64,000 nucleotides of DNA from Paraclostridium ghonii (GCF_030815085.1 NZ_JAUSWG010000004.1), one strand, 5' to 3'. Numbered from the stretch's first letter, positions 43,401 to 52,655 are shown. Notes: generated from the letters alone by a model not told the origin. Translations and numbers: made by a program.

Positions 43401-44318
43401 TTATCTCCTTTCAACCTTAATTTCATTTATTAACTTGTATATATAATCCTTGCTTGCTAAATCATTTGAAAATGCTGTTGCACTACCACTAGCAGCTCCT
43501 AATTTTAAAGCTTCTTCACAAGAGTTTGTTTTTAAATAGCCTGCAATAAACCCAGCTACCATAGAGTCTCCTGCTCCTACGGAATTTTTCAATTCACCTT
43601 TTGCAACATTACTTACAAATACTTCTCCATTTTCGTTTATCAAAAGAGCTCCATCTTTTCCTCTAGATACTAATACATTTCTAGCACCCATTTCTTTTAA
43701 CTTATTTGCATAAATTATTATTTCATCAATACTTTTTATTTTGGCATTAAATAATTCTTCTAATTCATGATTATTTGGTTTTATTAAAAATGGTTTATGT
43801 TTTAAAACATTCATTAGTAAATCTTTTGTTGCATCTACAATAATTTTTATATTTTTATTTTCTAACCTCTTCATTATATTCTCATAAAGAGAAGAATCTA
43901 AGCTCTTTGGTATACTTCCAGCTAGAACTAATATATCATTTTCCTCTAACATATCAATCTTTTCATATAGCTTATTTAAAGCTACATCATCTATACTTGG
44001 TCCTTGTCCATTTATCTCCGTTTCTTCACTACTTTTTACTTTTACATTTATTCTAGTAAATCCATTTTCTAAATTTATAAAATCTTCTTCTAAACCTTTA
44101 CATCTTAAAGTGTCTTTTATATATGCTCCTGTAAATCCACTTACAAATCCTAATGCTCTGTTATTGTATCCAAGTTCTTTTAATATTAAAGATACATTTA
44201 TCCCTTTTCCACCTGGGTATACATATTCTAAATTAGTCCTATTTACTTCTCCAGTTTTTAATTCATCTATCTTTATTACATAATCTATAGATGGATTAAG
44301 TGTTACTGTGTAAATCAT
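43401..44318 (-). CDS. fruK: 1-phosphofructokinase
   Basis: The 305-residue PfkB-family kinase has the N-terminal substrate motif PGGKGINVS and the C-terminal PfkB signature with catalytic Asp in GAGDSMVAGF (about residue 253). It phosphorylates fructose 1-phosphate to fructose 1,6-bisphosphate. It is followed within three bases by fruA, so the two are co-transcribed; GAGGTGATA precedes the ATG. Tagatose-6-phosphate kinase is related, but the fruA pairing decides. Confidence 0.93.
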   Translation of the reverse strand: MIYTVTLNPSIDYVIKIDELKTGEVNRTNLEYVYPGGKGINVSLILKELGYNNRALGFVSGFTGAYIKDTLRCKGLEEDFINLENGFTRINVKVKSSEETEINGQGPSIDDVALNKLYEKIDMLEENDILVLAGSIPKSLDSSLYENIMKRLENKNIKIIVDATKDLLMNVLKHKPFLIKPNNHELEELFNAKIKSIDEIIIYANKLKEMGARNVLVSRGKDGALLINENGEVFVSNVAKGELKNSVGAGDSMVAGFIAGYLKTNSCEEALKLGAASGSATAFSNDLASKDYIYKLINEIKVERR

Positions 44319-44408
44319 ATTATCACCTCACTAGTGTTATCTTCTATATTTATAATGCCCTTGTTATATATTTATAATAACCTTGAATACATTTTCCTAA
44401 AAGACAAA

Positions 44409-44436
44409 AAATTTCTCTTAATCAAAAGAGAAATTT
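44409..44436 (-). terminator. Terminator of the PRD regulator gene
   Basis: AAATTTCTCTT and AAGAGAAATTT arms, six-base loop, followed by U6 on the minus strand. Confidence 0.75.
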
Positions 44437-44458
44437 GTCGAAATAATTATATTTAGTT

Positions 44459-46240
44459 TTATTTAAACATAGCTATAAACTTTTCATATTTTTTAGATTC
44501 ACATATACTTATTACCTTGGCAATAGAATCTATTCGCTTATATATATTTAAAAATAAATCTTCATAATTTAATATACTTTCTTTGTCAAGTGCAAGCATA
44601 ACAACAAGTCTTACTTTCCCAAGCTCCCAAGGTATACTACTTTTTAAAATTCCTATAGCTATAGCATTTTTATAAACTTTACCATGAGCCCCATGTGGTA
44701 TTGCTACCATATGTCCAATCTCAGTTGTAGCAATTTTTTCTCTTTCTATATAAGAGTTTTTCATTTCTTCATCTATATAATTTTTTTCTAATAACTTACC
44801 CGCCATATAATTTATTACATCGTATTTATTATTAAAATCCAAACCTATAAAAAATAAATCCTCATCAAATATATCGGATAAATTAACATTATAATATATA
44901 TTACCTGTATCTAAAAATTTTTCAATTATCTTTACTTCTTTGTCTTCTAAAAATGGTGACACATTTATTACAGGTATATTTTTAACTTTCACAGGAACAG
45001 TAGATATTATAAAATCCACATCCATAACACCTACATAGTCTATTAAGTATGATGGTATAACCTTTAAAACTTCAAGTTTTTTATCAAATTTTGCTTCTAA
45101 CTTAGCCTTTATAAGCATTGATGTTCCTATTCCAGATGCACATACTATTATAGCTTTTAAAACTTTATCTTCTTCATTACTTGAACTTCTTTGAAGTGCT
45201 CCCCCTATGTGAATAGCTATATTTGCCACTTCACTTTCATCAATTTTTATATTTAAATCTTCTTCTAAGGTTGTTTTTGCTATATTTGCTAATTCAAATG
45301 CAAATGGATATTTAAGTTTTATATCACTTGATATAATATTTTGATTATTTATATTTAGATCATTTTTTATACAAAAACTAATTATATGTCTAAATAAATA
45401 CTCTTTAAAAACTTCATCATTGCTTAAATCTATAGAAGTTGCAAGTTTTAAATTTTTTATAAACTTGTCTATAGAATTTAATATATTATTTTTTGTACTT
45501 TCGTCATCTTGTCTTTTAAGCTTGTCTTTATAGTAATTGATATATTTTTCTATATAATCTTTGTAATCATTTTTATTTTCTAAAGACAAATATAAAAGTA
45601 TGTAATTAAAAATATTATCAAATTCATAATCTGTGAATATAATATTTTCTTTTTCAAGATTGTTTAAAATCTCATTTCTAATTGATATCACATTCAAACT
45701 TATATAGTTACTAAAAAAATCTTCAATGTGTATATTTTCATATTTTAAGCTACTTTCTAATATACATCTTATTAAGTCCTTATTATCTCCATCAATGCTA
45801 ATCCCAAATTTATGCTTTGATATTATTTTTAAATTATATATTTTAAGTATTTGTTTAACTTCTTTCAAATCATTTTTTATAGTAGATAAACTGACATACA
45901 TCTCATCTGCTAAGCTTTCAACTTTTAATGTATCTCCTCTATATAACAATAATATTTTCTTAAGTATGTAGCTAACCCTGTCAAAATCATCATTTATAGG
46001 CTTACCTTCTATATGGTTTAAACTGCTTATATCTCCAACTAATTTATATCCTACTCCCCTTGAAGATTCTATTTTCACATTTTCCATTATAGAATTTATA
46101 TTCTTTACTTCTCCCTGAATTGTTTTCGTTGAACAACCGATCTCTTCTGCTAACGCCTTACTACTTATAGATTGTTTGCTACTTTTTAATATATCAATAA
46201 TTTTACTTTGTCTTTTACTTAAAATACACTTCAATATCAT
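44459..46240 (-). CDS. PRD-containing transcriptional activator with EIIB- and EIIA-like domains
   Basis: The protein of about 593 residues has an N-terminal HTH (SKRQSKIIDILKSS...KALAEEIGCSTKTIQGEV), a second HTH, two PRD regions (a conserved IHIGGALQRS ending the second), an EIIB-like domain (VCASGIGTSML, Cys about 370) and a C-terminal EIIA domain (VAIPHGAHG). This is the MtlR/ManR/LicR architecture; PTS phosphorylation on PRD and EII residues sets its activity. It lies upstream of fruK-fruA on the same strand, behind a terminator, and probably activates that operon. ATG 46240 is chosen over TTG 46243. Confidence 0.87.
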   Translation of the reverse strand: MILKCILSKRQSKIIDILKSSKQSISSKALAEEIGCSTKTIQGEVKNINSIMENVKIESSRGVGYKLVGDISSLNHIEGKPINDDFDRVSYILKKILLLYRGDTLKVESLADEMYVSLSTIKNDLKEVKQILKIYNLKIISKHKFGISIDGDNKDLIRCILESSLKYENIHIEDFFSNYISLNVISIRNEILNNLEKENIIFTDYEFDNIFNYILLYLSLENKNDYKDYIEKYINYYKDKLKRQDDESTKNNILNSIDKFIKNLKLATSIDLSNDEVFKEYLFRHIISFCIKNDLNINNQNIISSDIKLKYPFAFELANIAKTTLEEDLNIKIDESEVANIAIHIGGALQRSSSNEEDKVLKAIIVCASGIGTSMLIKAKLEAKFDKKLEVLKVIPSYLIDYVGVMDVDFIISTVPVKVKNIPVINVSPFLEDKEVKIIEKFLDTGNIYYNVNLSDIFDEDLFFIGLDFNNKYDVINYMAGKLLEKNYIDEEMKNSYIEREKIATTEIGHMVAIPHGAHGKVYKNAIAIGILKSSIPWELGKVRLVVMLALDKESILNYEDLFLNIYKRIDSIAKVISICESKKYEKFIAMFK

Positions 46241-46314
46241 CAACCCTTATCATAATTGTTTATAGTACTTTTTATTTTACTATATAATATTACCCTTTTT
46301 CAAATTAATAAAAA

Positions 46315-46359
46315 AAACTAAGTATAAATTTTATATTGAAATAAATTTATACTTAGTTT
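46315..46359 (-). terminator. Terminator of the glycosylation arm (after maf)
   Basis: AAACTAAGTATAAATTT and its complement form perfect 17-bp arms around an 11-base loop, followed by a U-run on the minus strand. Confidence 0.8.
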
Positions 46360-46367
46360 AGAACTGT

Positions 46368-47957
46368 CTAATATTTAGATATAATACTTGATATTTCACA
46401 TACAAGTAAGTCTAGTTCAATCATATACTCTTTAAAAACTTTACATTGATATATTATATCGCTTGATAATTTATTATAATCACTAGCTTTCATAGAAAAT
46501 AATTTTTCTTTTATATAAACTAAAAACGTTGATATATAAGTATCTATATACACACTTTTTTCATTTTTTACAAAATCATCTATACATTTTAAAACTAATC
46601 CAAATTGCATTATATTTTCTACATTAGGCTTTCTTAATATATCTTCGCAGATGAGATTTGACTTTTCTATATTATTTTTTATTTCACCTAAATATATTTT
46701 TATAGAATCTATTATAGCTTTAGAGTTTATATCTATCTTTTCTCCAGTATCATTTAAACTTATTTTTTTGCCTTTATAATTAAATTTTAATATGTTTCTT
46801 AAATCTTCATGTTTAGCGTAATCTATATCTGCTCCATAAGATGCATTTTTAAATTCTATGTCTTTATTTAGCGACGTATATAATTTCAACATACCCTCTA
46901 AATTTTCTTTATATAAATTTAGTATGTCGCAACTATATATTTCATCTCCATTTATATCTTTTATAATTATGCATTCTTCTTTATTAAACTCACTATCTAT
47001 TTTATTTTTTGCAACTAATGCATGATTTCTTTCATTTGTATACGCAAAATCTTGGCCTACAAAAACTATAGGATTACACCCTAATAAAAATGCAATATCC
47101 GTACAAGTATGTGCTACAGATCCTCCACTCATACATACAATCATGTCTTTTAACCCTTCTATACTGTTTAATGTGCCTTGTGATACAACTATTTTTTTAC
47201 CTTCATACTCTCTTACTAACTTACAGTTACTTTTTTCACAGTATATCAAAGGTACTTTTGCATAAAAACTATCTTTTATCATATCATATGTTATATCTTG
47301 TGGATCTACAGATATAACAACATCTGGCTTTATTCCATTTTCTAGCAGTGGATTTAAAGTTCTATTTCCAGCTATTACAAAAAACTTGTCTAGTTTATCT
47401 TTATTTTCAACCATAACTTTTAAGTTTTTATCTAAAGAAGGTCCTGCTGAAACCACTATACATGGAATATCTTTATTTGTATTAATATATGAATCAAATT
47501 TATATGAATGGTTTATTGCATTTAAATTTGATAATATATTTTCTAACGTTATTTTTTTAAATATTTCCATCGTAGATAAATAAACATTATGCTTATTATA
47601 TAAATTATCTATTAATTTTTTTAATTTAAGCCATTGTTGTTCATACAAAGCATCATAATTTTCATATATTTGAACATTAAAATTCAAAAAGCTTTTATTA
47701 TTTATTATTTCGCTTAATATAAAATCTAAGTTTTTATCTCTAATAGATATTAACTTAATATTTTTACTATTTATTGTATCTTTATATTGTTCATATTCAT
47801 TTTCATTTGGTTCTATTATATAGACCTTATTTTTTTCACAAATAGCTTCTTTTAAGCATTCCAAATATTCACCTTTATTAAACCCAAATATTATAATAGT
47901 TTCATCAAATTTTATATCCTTCAAATTCTCTTTTAAATCTAATTGTTCACTCTTCAA
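46368..47957 (-). CDS. Maf/DUF115-family glycosyltransferase (MptE-like fold)
   Basis: The 529-residue protein has the DUF115 core: VVSAGPSLDKNL (about residue 155), GNRTLNPLLENGIKPDVVISVDP, and GGSVAHTCTDIAFLLGCNP then FVGQDFAYT with a following NHA. Such Maf proteins transfer pseudaminic or legionaminic acid onto Ser/Thr of flagellin. Here it ends an arm that starts with pseC-pseF and holds four small beta-sandwich-like proteins, while no flagellar gene is nearby, so its acceptor may be one of those proteins. The start is most likely TTG 47957 behind GGGG; GTG 47969 is the alternative. The C-terminal third is helical and less conserved. Confidence 0.85.
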   Translation of the reverse strand: MKSEQLDLKENLKDIKFDETIIIFGFNKGEYLECLKEAICEKNKVYIIEPNENEYEQYKDTINSKNIKLISIRDKNLDFILSEIINNKSFLNFNVQIYENYDALYEQQWLKLKKLIDNLYNKHNVYLSTMEIFKKITLENILSNLNAINHSYKFDSYINTNKDIPCIVVSAGPSLDKNLKVMVENKDKLDKFFVIAGNRTLNPLLENGIKPDVVISVDPQDITYDMIKDSFYAKVPLIYCEKSNCKLVREYEGKKIVVSQGTLNSIEGLKDMIVCMSGGSVAHTCTDIAFLLGCNPIVFVGQDFAYTNERNHALVAKNKIDSEFNKEECIIIKDINGDEIYSCDILNLYKENLEGMLKLYTSLNKDIEFKNASYGADIDYAKHEDLRNILKFNYKGKKISLNDTGEKIDINSKAIIDSIKIYLGEIKNNIEKSNLICEDILRKPNVENIMQFGLVLKCIDDFVKNEKSVYIDTYISTFLVYIKEKLFSMKASDYNKLSSDIIYQCKVFKEYMIELDLLVCEISSIISKY

Positions 47958-47981
47958 AATTATCCCCACTTTGAATTAATC

Positions 47982-48281
47982 TTATAAAGGACTATATACA
48001 TTAAATACATAGTAGCAATTATCTTTTATATTTAATGTATATCCATATCTGCCATATTCATTAGTAAAACAATATCCTAATAAAGCTTCTTCACGTGTAC
48101 GTTTATCTATTTCAATTATTTCTATACAAGCATTTTTTATAATATGTTGTTCTGGACTATATACAGTTCCTTCTATAAGATTATAATTATTCTTTTTTAA
48201 GAATATATTTAAATTTATTATTTCATTGCTAATTATGCAATTATTATATATAACAACTTTAGAGGAACTTAAACTTTCCAT
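47982..48281 (-). CDS. Small beta-sandwich (carboxypeptidase-regulatory/transthyretin-like) protein, 99 aa
   Basis: The C-terminal 70 residues share a pattern with three neighbours: an IxGxV-like first strand (LIEGTVYSP), IKNACIEIIEID, LLGYCFTNEYGRYGYTL and YYVFNVYSPL at the very end. This FT-N/D-E-x-G-x-Y signature is that of carboxypeptidase-regulatory-like or transthyretin-like folds. An N-terminal stretch of 30 residues is unique. No signal peptide is seen. The ATG lies immediately after the stop of the 53-residue gene, so the two are translationally coupled. It precedes maf by 24 bases. I infer a structural or scaffold role in a glycosylated surface layer or appendage. Confidence 0.72.
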   Translation of the reverse strand: MESLSSSKVVIYNNCIISNEIINLNIFLKKNNYNLIEGTVYSPEQHIIKNACIEIIEIDKRTREEALLGYCFTNEYGRYGYTLNIKDNCYYVFNVYSPL

Positions 48282-48443
48282 TTATTTTTTATCATCAACT
48301 ACTATTTTTATTTGTATACTTTCTTTACCTTTTGTATCCTCTGCTGTTATTTGATTTTTTTCTTTTTCTTCATCATCAACCTTTATTGTAACTATATCTA
48401 ATTTGTTATATTCTTTTCCATCTATTATTATCTTATCACTCAT
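48282..48443 (-). CDS. Small charged protein (53 aa) in the glycosylation arm
   Basis: It runs from ATG 48443 to TAA 48282 and begins MSDKIIIDGKEYNKLDIVTI, then is very rich in Lys, Glu and Asp. GGAGG lies eight bases before the ATG and the next gene starts on the base after its stop, so it is real and coupled. No family recognised. The N-terminal 20 residues could form a beta hairpin (IIIDGKEYNKL), the rest is likely disordered or helical. Confidence 0.65.
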   Translation of the reverse strand: MSDKIIIDGKEYNKLDIVTIKVDDEEKEKNQITAEDTKGKESIQIKIVVDDKK

Positions 48444-48460
48444 TACATAATCCTCCTAAA

Positions 48461-48490
48461 ATTTAAAGCTAAGGCTAAAAGCCTTAGCCT
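48461..48490 (-). terminator. Partial terminator inside the glycosylation arm
   Basis: GCTAAGGC and GCCTTAGC with a TTTTA loop followed by TTTAAATTTT. It comes just after the 110-residue gene and would raise that gene's level relative to the downstream genes. Confidence 0.65.
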
Positions 48491-48503
48491 ATTTTTGTAT
48501 TTA

Positions 48504-48836
48504 TTAATTTCCTGCTGAGAATGCTTCAAATGCATAAACAGCTGGTGCTGTTAATGTATCTAGAGATATGCCATATTCACCTTGTGCATCTGTAAACACT
48601 GTAGCTATTAAGTTACTCTCAAGTAAACTTACGCCTGTTGAAGCTAATTGATAAATTCTTACACCTGCATCAACTAGTGGAGTTCCAGTAGGATTTACTA
48701 ATTTGTTAAATGCTATCAATCTATCCCACTCAGCTAAAGTAAGTGTTGAAATTTGAGCTGATTTTCCATTGCTTGCTTCTGTTGATGCTGCGGTCATTTT
48801 TTTTGTACCTGGTCTATAAGTCGTTGTTTGCGCCAT
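48504..48836 (-). CDS. Divergent beta-sandwich paralogue, likely abundant structural protein (110 aa)
   Basis: This paralogue keeps the shared core (LVDAGVRIYQL, IATVFTDAQGEYGISL, YAFEAFSAGN) but its composition differs: rich in Ala, Thr, Ser and Gly, almost no Lys-Asn-Ile bias, no Cys, and an N-terminal Thr/Ser-rich stretch (MAQTTTYRPGTKKMTAAS...) suitable for O-glycosylation. Codon choice is less AT-rich than its neighbours, as is common in strongly expressed genes. It has GAGGAG upstream, hairpins on both sides (48461-48490 and 48876-48897) and sits between two Maf-arm genes. It is my best candidate for the glycosylated acceptor. No signal peptide is visible. Confidence 0.7.
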   Translation of the reverse strand: MAQTTTYRPGTKKMTAASTEASNGKSAQISTLTLAEWDRLIAFNKLVNPTGTPLVDAGVRIYQLASTGVSLLESNLIATVFTDAQGEYGISLDTLTAPAVYAFEAFSAGN

Positions 48837-48875
48837 TTATAATTGCACTCCTCTAATATAATTTTAAATTTTTTG

Positions 48876-48897
48876 TAAAGAGATTGAAATCTCTTTA
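48876..48897. other. Short hairpin upstream of the 110-residue gene
   Basis: TAAAGAGAT and ATCTCTTTA with a four-base loop, within the 112-bp space before the 110-residue gene. It may stabilise a processed 5' end of that message. Confidence 0.45.
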
Positions 48898-48948
48898 ATA
48901 TATATATGACTTGTAATTTTAAATTGCTACTTTAATCTAAGTATACTT

Positions 48949-49188
48949 TTAATTTAAGGGTTCAAAAGCTTCTATTATATATTCTAAATTTTTATAATTA
49001 TATTGATTTAAGGTAAAGCAAAATTCTCCAAATTCATTTGTTACCGTATATCCAACTTCTTCTTTTATCCATTCATTACATTCATTTTGGTACCTTATAT
49101 ATATAATAACTACCGCATTTTCTACAATCTCCCAATCGCTATACTTTACATATCCCCTGATTATATTTCTTAAATACTTTCGCTTCAT
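48949..49188 (-). CDS. Small beta-sandwich-like protein, 79 aa
   Basis: The smallest paralogue: IIRGYVKYSDWEIVENAVVIIYI, GYTVTNEFGEFCFTL and a C-terminal IIEAFEPLN align with the core of the other three. It starts with a basic stretch (MKRKYLRN) and has no signal peptide. AGGAAGTGA lies six bases before the ATG and overlaps the space after the 101-residue gene, so the two are co-translated. Its function is inferred only from the family pattern. Confidence 0.7.
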   Translation of the reverse strand: MKRKYLRNIIRGYVKYSDWEIVENAVVIIYIRYQNECNEWIKEEVGYTVTNEFGEFCFTLNQYNYKNLEYIIEAFEPLN

Positions 49189-49204
49189 ATCGTCACTTCC
49201 TAGG

Positions 49205-49510
49205 TTAATTCACAGGAGAGTATACCTTAAATATATATCCATAGCATTTATAAACTTGTAATGAAACACTATAGTTTCCATTTTCATCTGTAAATACAAC
49301 CCCTAGTATATCTTTCTCTTGATTTCTAAGATTTGTTCTAATTATCTCCACTCCTGCATTTTTAAGGCATACCCCTTTAGCTGTTTCTACATATCCTTTA
49401 ACTAAAAACCTGTCACTTTTCTTAAATTTAAAACTCATGTTTGCATTTTTACATTTTGCCAATTTTTCCCCATCCATTTGTACATTTATAGCTTGATATG
49501 CTTTGCTCAT
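49205..49510 (-). CDS. Small beta-sandwich-like protein, 101 aa
   Basis: The paralogue core is LVKGYVETAKGVCLKNAGVEII, LGVVFTDENGNYSVSL and the C-terminal FKVYSPVN. The first 30 residues (MSKAYQAINVQMDGEKLAKCKNANMSF) are unique and carry one Cys; there are two more in the core. No signal peptide. It directly follows pseF on the same strand with a 21-base gap, tying the small-protein group to nonulosonate synthesis. Like its neighbours it resembles a carboxypeptidase-regulatory-like or transthyretin-like domain. Confidence 0.72.
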   Translation of the reverse strand: MSKAYQAINVQMDGEKLAKCKNANMSFKFKKSDRFLVKGYVETAKGVCLKNAGVEIIRTNLRNQEKDILGVVFTDENGNYSVSLQVYKCYGYIFKVYSPVN

Positions 49511-49531
49511 AATATCACCATCTTTTAATTT

Positions 49532-50266
49532 TTATTCGTTTAATTGCTTTTGCTTAATGTATTTATTTATTAATTCTAATTCTGGATTGTTTTCTAAAAC
49601 GTTTATTATATCTTCTAAGAAAAAATCATGCTTATTATCATAAAGTTCATAGTAAATCTTTTTTATTAATTCAAAGTCTTCTTTTGTATCCAATGTTAAT
49701 CTGTATTTAGAGTAATTTTTATTGTTTTTGTAATAATATACATTAAATCCATTTTCATATATATATGGGGTTACATGTTCTTTTTCATAATTTTGATTTG
49801 CATTTAGATATGCTATTTTAAGTAATTTAAAAGAAAATATCTCTATATCTAGTCCTCTTGGGTAAGTTCTATAAATTTCTTCTCCTGCATTTGTGACTAA
49901 ATCATATTTATTATTAGTATAAAAACTTAGCATTTCATCTAAAACATTGCTATCTATAAGCGGACAATCTGAGGTAATTCTAACGACTATATCTGCATTG
50001 TATTTTTTAGCACAATTGTAGTATCTACTTAAAACATCATCCTCACTACCTATAAAATAATTCATTCCTAATTTTTCGCATAAATCTATTATTTTTATAT
50101 CTTCATCGCTATCAGTAGTTGCTATTACTATATCATTTAGGTATTCACTTAGCTTAAGTCTTTCATAAACATGTTCTAATACTGTCTTTTCACATATTTT
50201 TTTCATAACTTTCCCAGGCAATCTTTTTGATCCAAGTCTTGCTTGAACTATAGCTACAATATTCAT
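49532..50266 (-). CDS. pseF: PseF/SpsF-like cytidylyltransferase (CMP-nonulosonate synthetase)
   Basis: The 244-residue protein opens with VAIVQARLGSKRLPGKVM, the nucleotide-binding signature of CTP-transferase 3 enzymes, followed by ATTDSDED and VRITSDCPLID. These enzymes activate pseudaminic or related nine-carbon sugars with CTP; in B. subtilis the spore-coat polysaccharide gene spsF is of this kind. It starts four bases after pseC. GAGGTG precedes the ATG. The 3' part of the protein is typical for the family. Exact sugar is not decided. Confidence 0.83.
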   Translation of the reverse strand: MNIVAIVQARLGSKRLPGKVMKKICEKTVLEHVYERLKLSEYLNDIVIATTDSDEDIKIIDLCEKLGMNYFIGSEDDVLSRYYNCAKKYNADIVVRITSDCPLIDSNVLDEMLSFYTNNKYDLVTNAGEEIYRTYPRGLDIEIFSFKLLKIAYLNANQNYEKEHVTPYIYENGFNVYYYKNNKNYSKYRLTLDTKEDFELIKKIYYELYDNKHDFFLEDIINVLENNPELELINKYIKQKQLNE

Positions 50267-50270
50267 TTTT

Positions 50271-51458
50271 TCACCTCTTATAATAATCCACTACATTATT
50301 TAATGCATTTACTACATCATTTATATCACTTGTATCCATATTTACATGTAACGGTAATGTTATACTAGAGTTATAAAACATTTCAGCATTCTCACATATT
50401 ACATTTTCATAACCTATTTCTTTGTAATACGGATGTTTATATACAGGTATATAGTGAATATTCACACCTATATTTTCAGCTATTAATGCACTGTATATGT
50501 CATCTCTATTAGCATTAAACTTATTTAAATCTAACCTTATAATGTATAAGTGCCTACTTGTATCACTATAGTATTCTTCTTTTTGAAGTATAATTCCATC
50601 TATATCTTTTAATAATTCATTATACGTATTCACTAGCACTTTTCTTTTTTTTATGAATTTTTCAATTTTACTTAATTGACTAATTCCCAATGCACTTTGT
50701 AAATCTGTAATTCTATAGTTATATCCTAAATAAATTTGTTCATAATACCATTCTGGATGTTCCTTATTTCTCATGTTTCCTTTATTTTTTGTTATTCCAT
50801 GTGTTTTATATAATTTTAATTTTTCATATAAAGCTAATGAGTTAGTAGTTACTACTCCACCTTCTCCTGATGTTATAGTCTTTACAGGGTGTAAACTAAA
50901 TGTTGTCATATCTGCAATTGACCCTATTTGTCTATCTAAATACTTTGTTCCTAAAGAATGTGATGCATCTTGAATTACAATTAAATTATTATCCTTAGCA
51001 ATCTTCATTATTTCTCCTATATTACAGCACTGACCTGTAAAATCTACAGGTATTATAACTTTTGTATTATCATTTATATATGATTTTATTTTATTTTCAT
51101 CTATATTATAATCATCTAAGTTTATATCACAAAAAACTGGTTTTGCTCCACAGTAAAGCATACAGTTTGATGATGCAGCAAAGGTAATAGGTGTCGTTAT
51201 CCCCTCATCACCTTTTTTTAATCCCGCAGCTAGACAAGCAATATGAAGTGCTGCTGTTCCATTTGATACAGCTACTGCATATTTAGCTCCTACATAATCG
51301 GCAAACTTTCTTTCAAATTCTTCAACTAATGGCCCCGTTGTTAAAAAATCACTTTTTAAAGCTTCTATCACGCTACTTATATCTTCATCATCTATATATT
51401 GTCTTCCATATTGAAGATACTTTTCTCTGGTGGGTTTTCCTCCGTTAATTGCAATCAT
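50271..51458 (-). CDS. pseC: PseC/SpsC-like sugar aminotransferase (DegT/DnrJ/EryC1)
   Basis: The 395-residue PLP enzyme shows GGKPTREKYLQYG, TGPLVEEFE, AVSNGTAALHIACLAAG, DASHSLG, and the PLP lysine in SLHPVKTITSGEGG (about residue 190). PseC makes UDP-4-amino-4,6-dideoxy-N-acetyl-altrosamine from the PseB product; no pseB is in the window. It is the first gene of the minus arm, with GGAGG before its ATG, and diverges from pseG across a 183-bp space. SpsC of spore-coat synthesis is a close relative. Confidence 0.88.
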   Translation of the reverse strand: MIAINGGKPTREKYLQYGRQYIDDEDISSVIEALKSDFLTTGPLVEEFERKFADYVGAKYAVAVSNGTAALHIACLAAGLKKGDEGITTPITFAASSNCMLYCGAKPVFCDINLDDYNIDENKIKSYINDNTKVIIPVDFTGQCCNIGEIMKIAKDNNLIVIQDASHSLGTKYLDRQIGSIADMTTFSLHPVKTITSGEGGVVTTNSLALYEKLKLYKTHGITKNKGNMRNKEHPEWYYEQIYLGYNYRITDLQSALGISQLSKIEKFIKKRKVLVNTYNELLKDIDGIILQKEEYYSDTSRHLYIIRLDLNKFNANRDDIYSALIAENIGVNIHYIPVYKHPYYKEIGYENVICENAEMFYNSSITLPLHVNMDTSDINDVVNALNNVVDYYKR

Positions 51459-51641
51459 TATTCATCCTCCTTATAGTTAAATTTTTTAAATTCATTCCTC
51501 CTTAAAGCAATTTTGCCTCTATTTTACAATATGCCTGTAAAAATTTTTAGTGTTCAAATAAGAAAAATTTCTTTTAACATTTATACTATTAATCATATGA
51601 AAAAATAGTTCTCAATATATTAATTTATAGAGGTGATTCTT

Positions 51642-52655
51642 TTGAACTATGTAGCTATTCGAGCTGGAGGAAATAAAAATCAAGGTTTAGGGCATGTTGC
51701 AAGGTGTGTATCTCTGGCTCAAGAACTAATTTGTAATAACTTTAAAGTTTTGTTCTTAATTGATGATGATACTTATGTAATAGATTTTTTAAATAAACAT
51801 GGACTTGAATTTCAAACGTTATCATCTAAAGATTTAAACTTAGAAATAGCAGAAACGAAAAAACTAATTAATGATTTAAATATAAATCTATTAATAACTG
51901 ATTCTTATAATCTCAATGATTCTTATTTTAAAGAAATGAAAAATACAGTTAAATATTTAGTATCAATAGATGATACTAACTTATATGATTATATAAGTGA
52001 CATAGTTATTAACTACAATATATATGCCCAAAAACTAAACTATAAATTTAATAAAGAAACAAAGTATTTACTCGGATGCAAATATTGTTTATTTAGAAAA
52101 GAATTTCAAGAAAATGATTTTATATCAATAAATAAAACTTGTAAAAATGTTCTAATTACTATGGGTGGAACTGATGTAAATAACTATACTTATACAATTT
52201 TAAAGTACCTCGATAAATTTAATGATATAAACTTCAATGTAGTTGTAAATGAAAACTTTAATAACTTAAATAATCTGAAAACTTTAGCTATATACAAACC
52301 TAATATAAACTTAATCTTTAATCCATCTAATATGAAATCTATAATGCTTAAAAATGACATAGCTATATCAGCATCTGGTAGCACTTCTTATGAGCTTTTA
52401 TCACTTTCATTACCTTCAATATTAATCATACAAGCTGATAATCAAGAACTTATTTGTAAGGAGTTATCAAATATTAATACTTGTATTTATGGAGGTTGGT
52501 TTAATAAACTTACCGAGCATAAATTTAATGAAATATTTCTTAAACTAACAAATAACTATGAATTTAGAAAAAGTATAAGCAACAACTGTAAAGATGTAGT
52601 ATGTAAAACTGGAGTAAAAAATGTGGTAAATGAAATTAAAAAATTATTTAAATAA
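51642..52655 (+). CDS. pseG: PseG-like UDP-sugar hydrolase
   Basis: The 337-residue protein begins NYVAIRAGGNKNQGLGHVARCVSLAQEL, the GT-B-like nucleotide-sugar motif of PseG/SpsG, and has ITMGGTDVNNYT and SASGSTSYELLSLSLPSI in the C-terminal half. It removes UDP from the acylated amino sugar before condensation by PseI. I prefer TTG 51642 (seven bases after GAGGTG) to GTG 51633. It opens the plus arm of the island. Confidence 0.87.
   Translation: MNYVAIRAGGNKNQGLGHVARCVSLAQELICNNFKVLFLIDDDTYVIDFLNKHGLEFQTLSSKDLNLEIAETKKLINDLNINLLITDSYNLNDSYFKEMKNTVKYLVSIDDTNLYDYISDIVINYNIYAQKLNYKFNKETKYLLGCKYCLFRKEFQENDFISINKTCKNVLITMGGTDVNNYTYTILKYLDKFNDINFNVVVNENFNNLNNLKTLAIYKPNINLIFNPSNMKSIMLKNDIAISASGSTSYELLSLSLPSILIIQADNQELICKELSNINTCIYGGWFNKLTEHKFNEIFLKLTNNYEFRKSISNNCKDVVCKTGVKNVVNEIKKLFK

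Noticed and set aside
44433..44443. TTTGTCGAAAT, a Spo0A-box-like sequence
   Set aside because: It lies just after a terminator and faces no suitable gene; probably chance.
51428..51500. Leader peptide of about 16 residues before pseC (MNLKNLTIRRMN...)
   Set aside because: Its ribosome site lies only one base from the ATG; more likely chance overlap with the pseC ribosome site.
51575..51605. CATATG with upstream AC, similar to a SigK promoter before pseG
   Set aside because: Spacing is off by one or two and the motif is symmetric and short; too weak to claim sporulation control.
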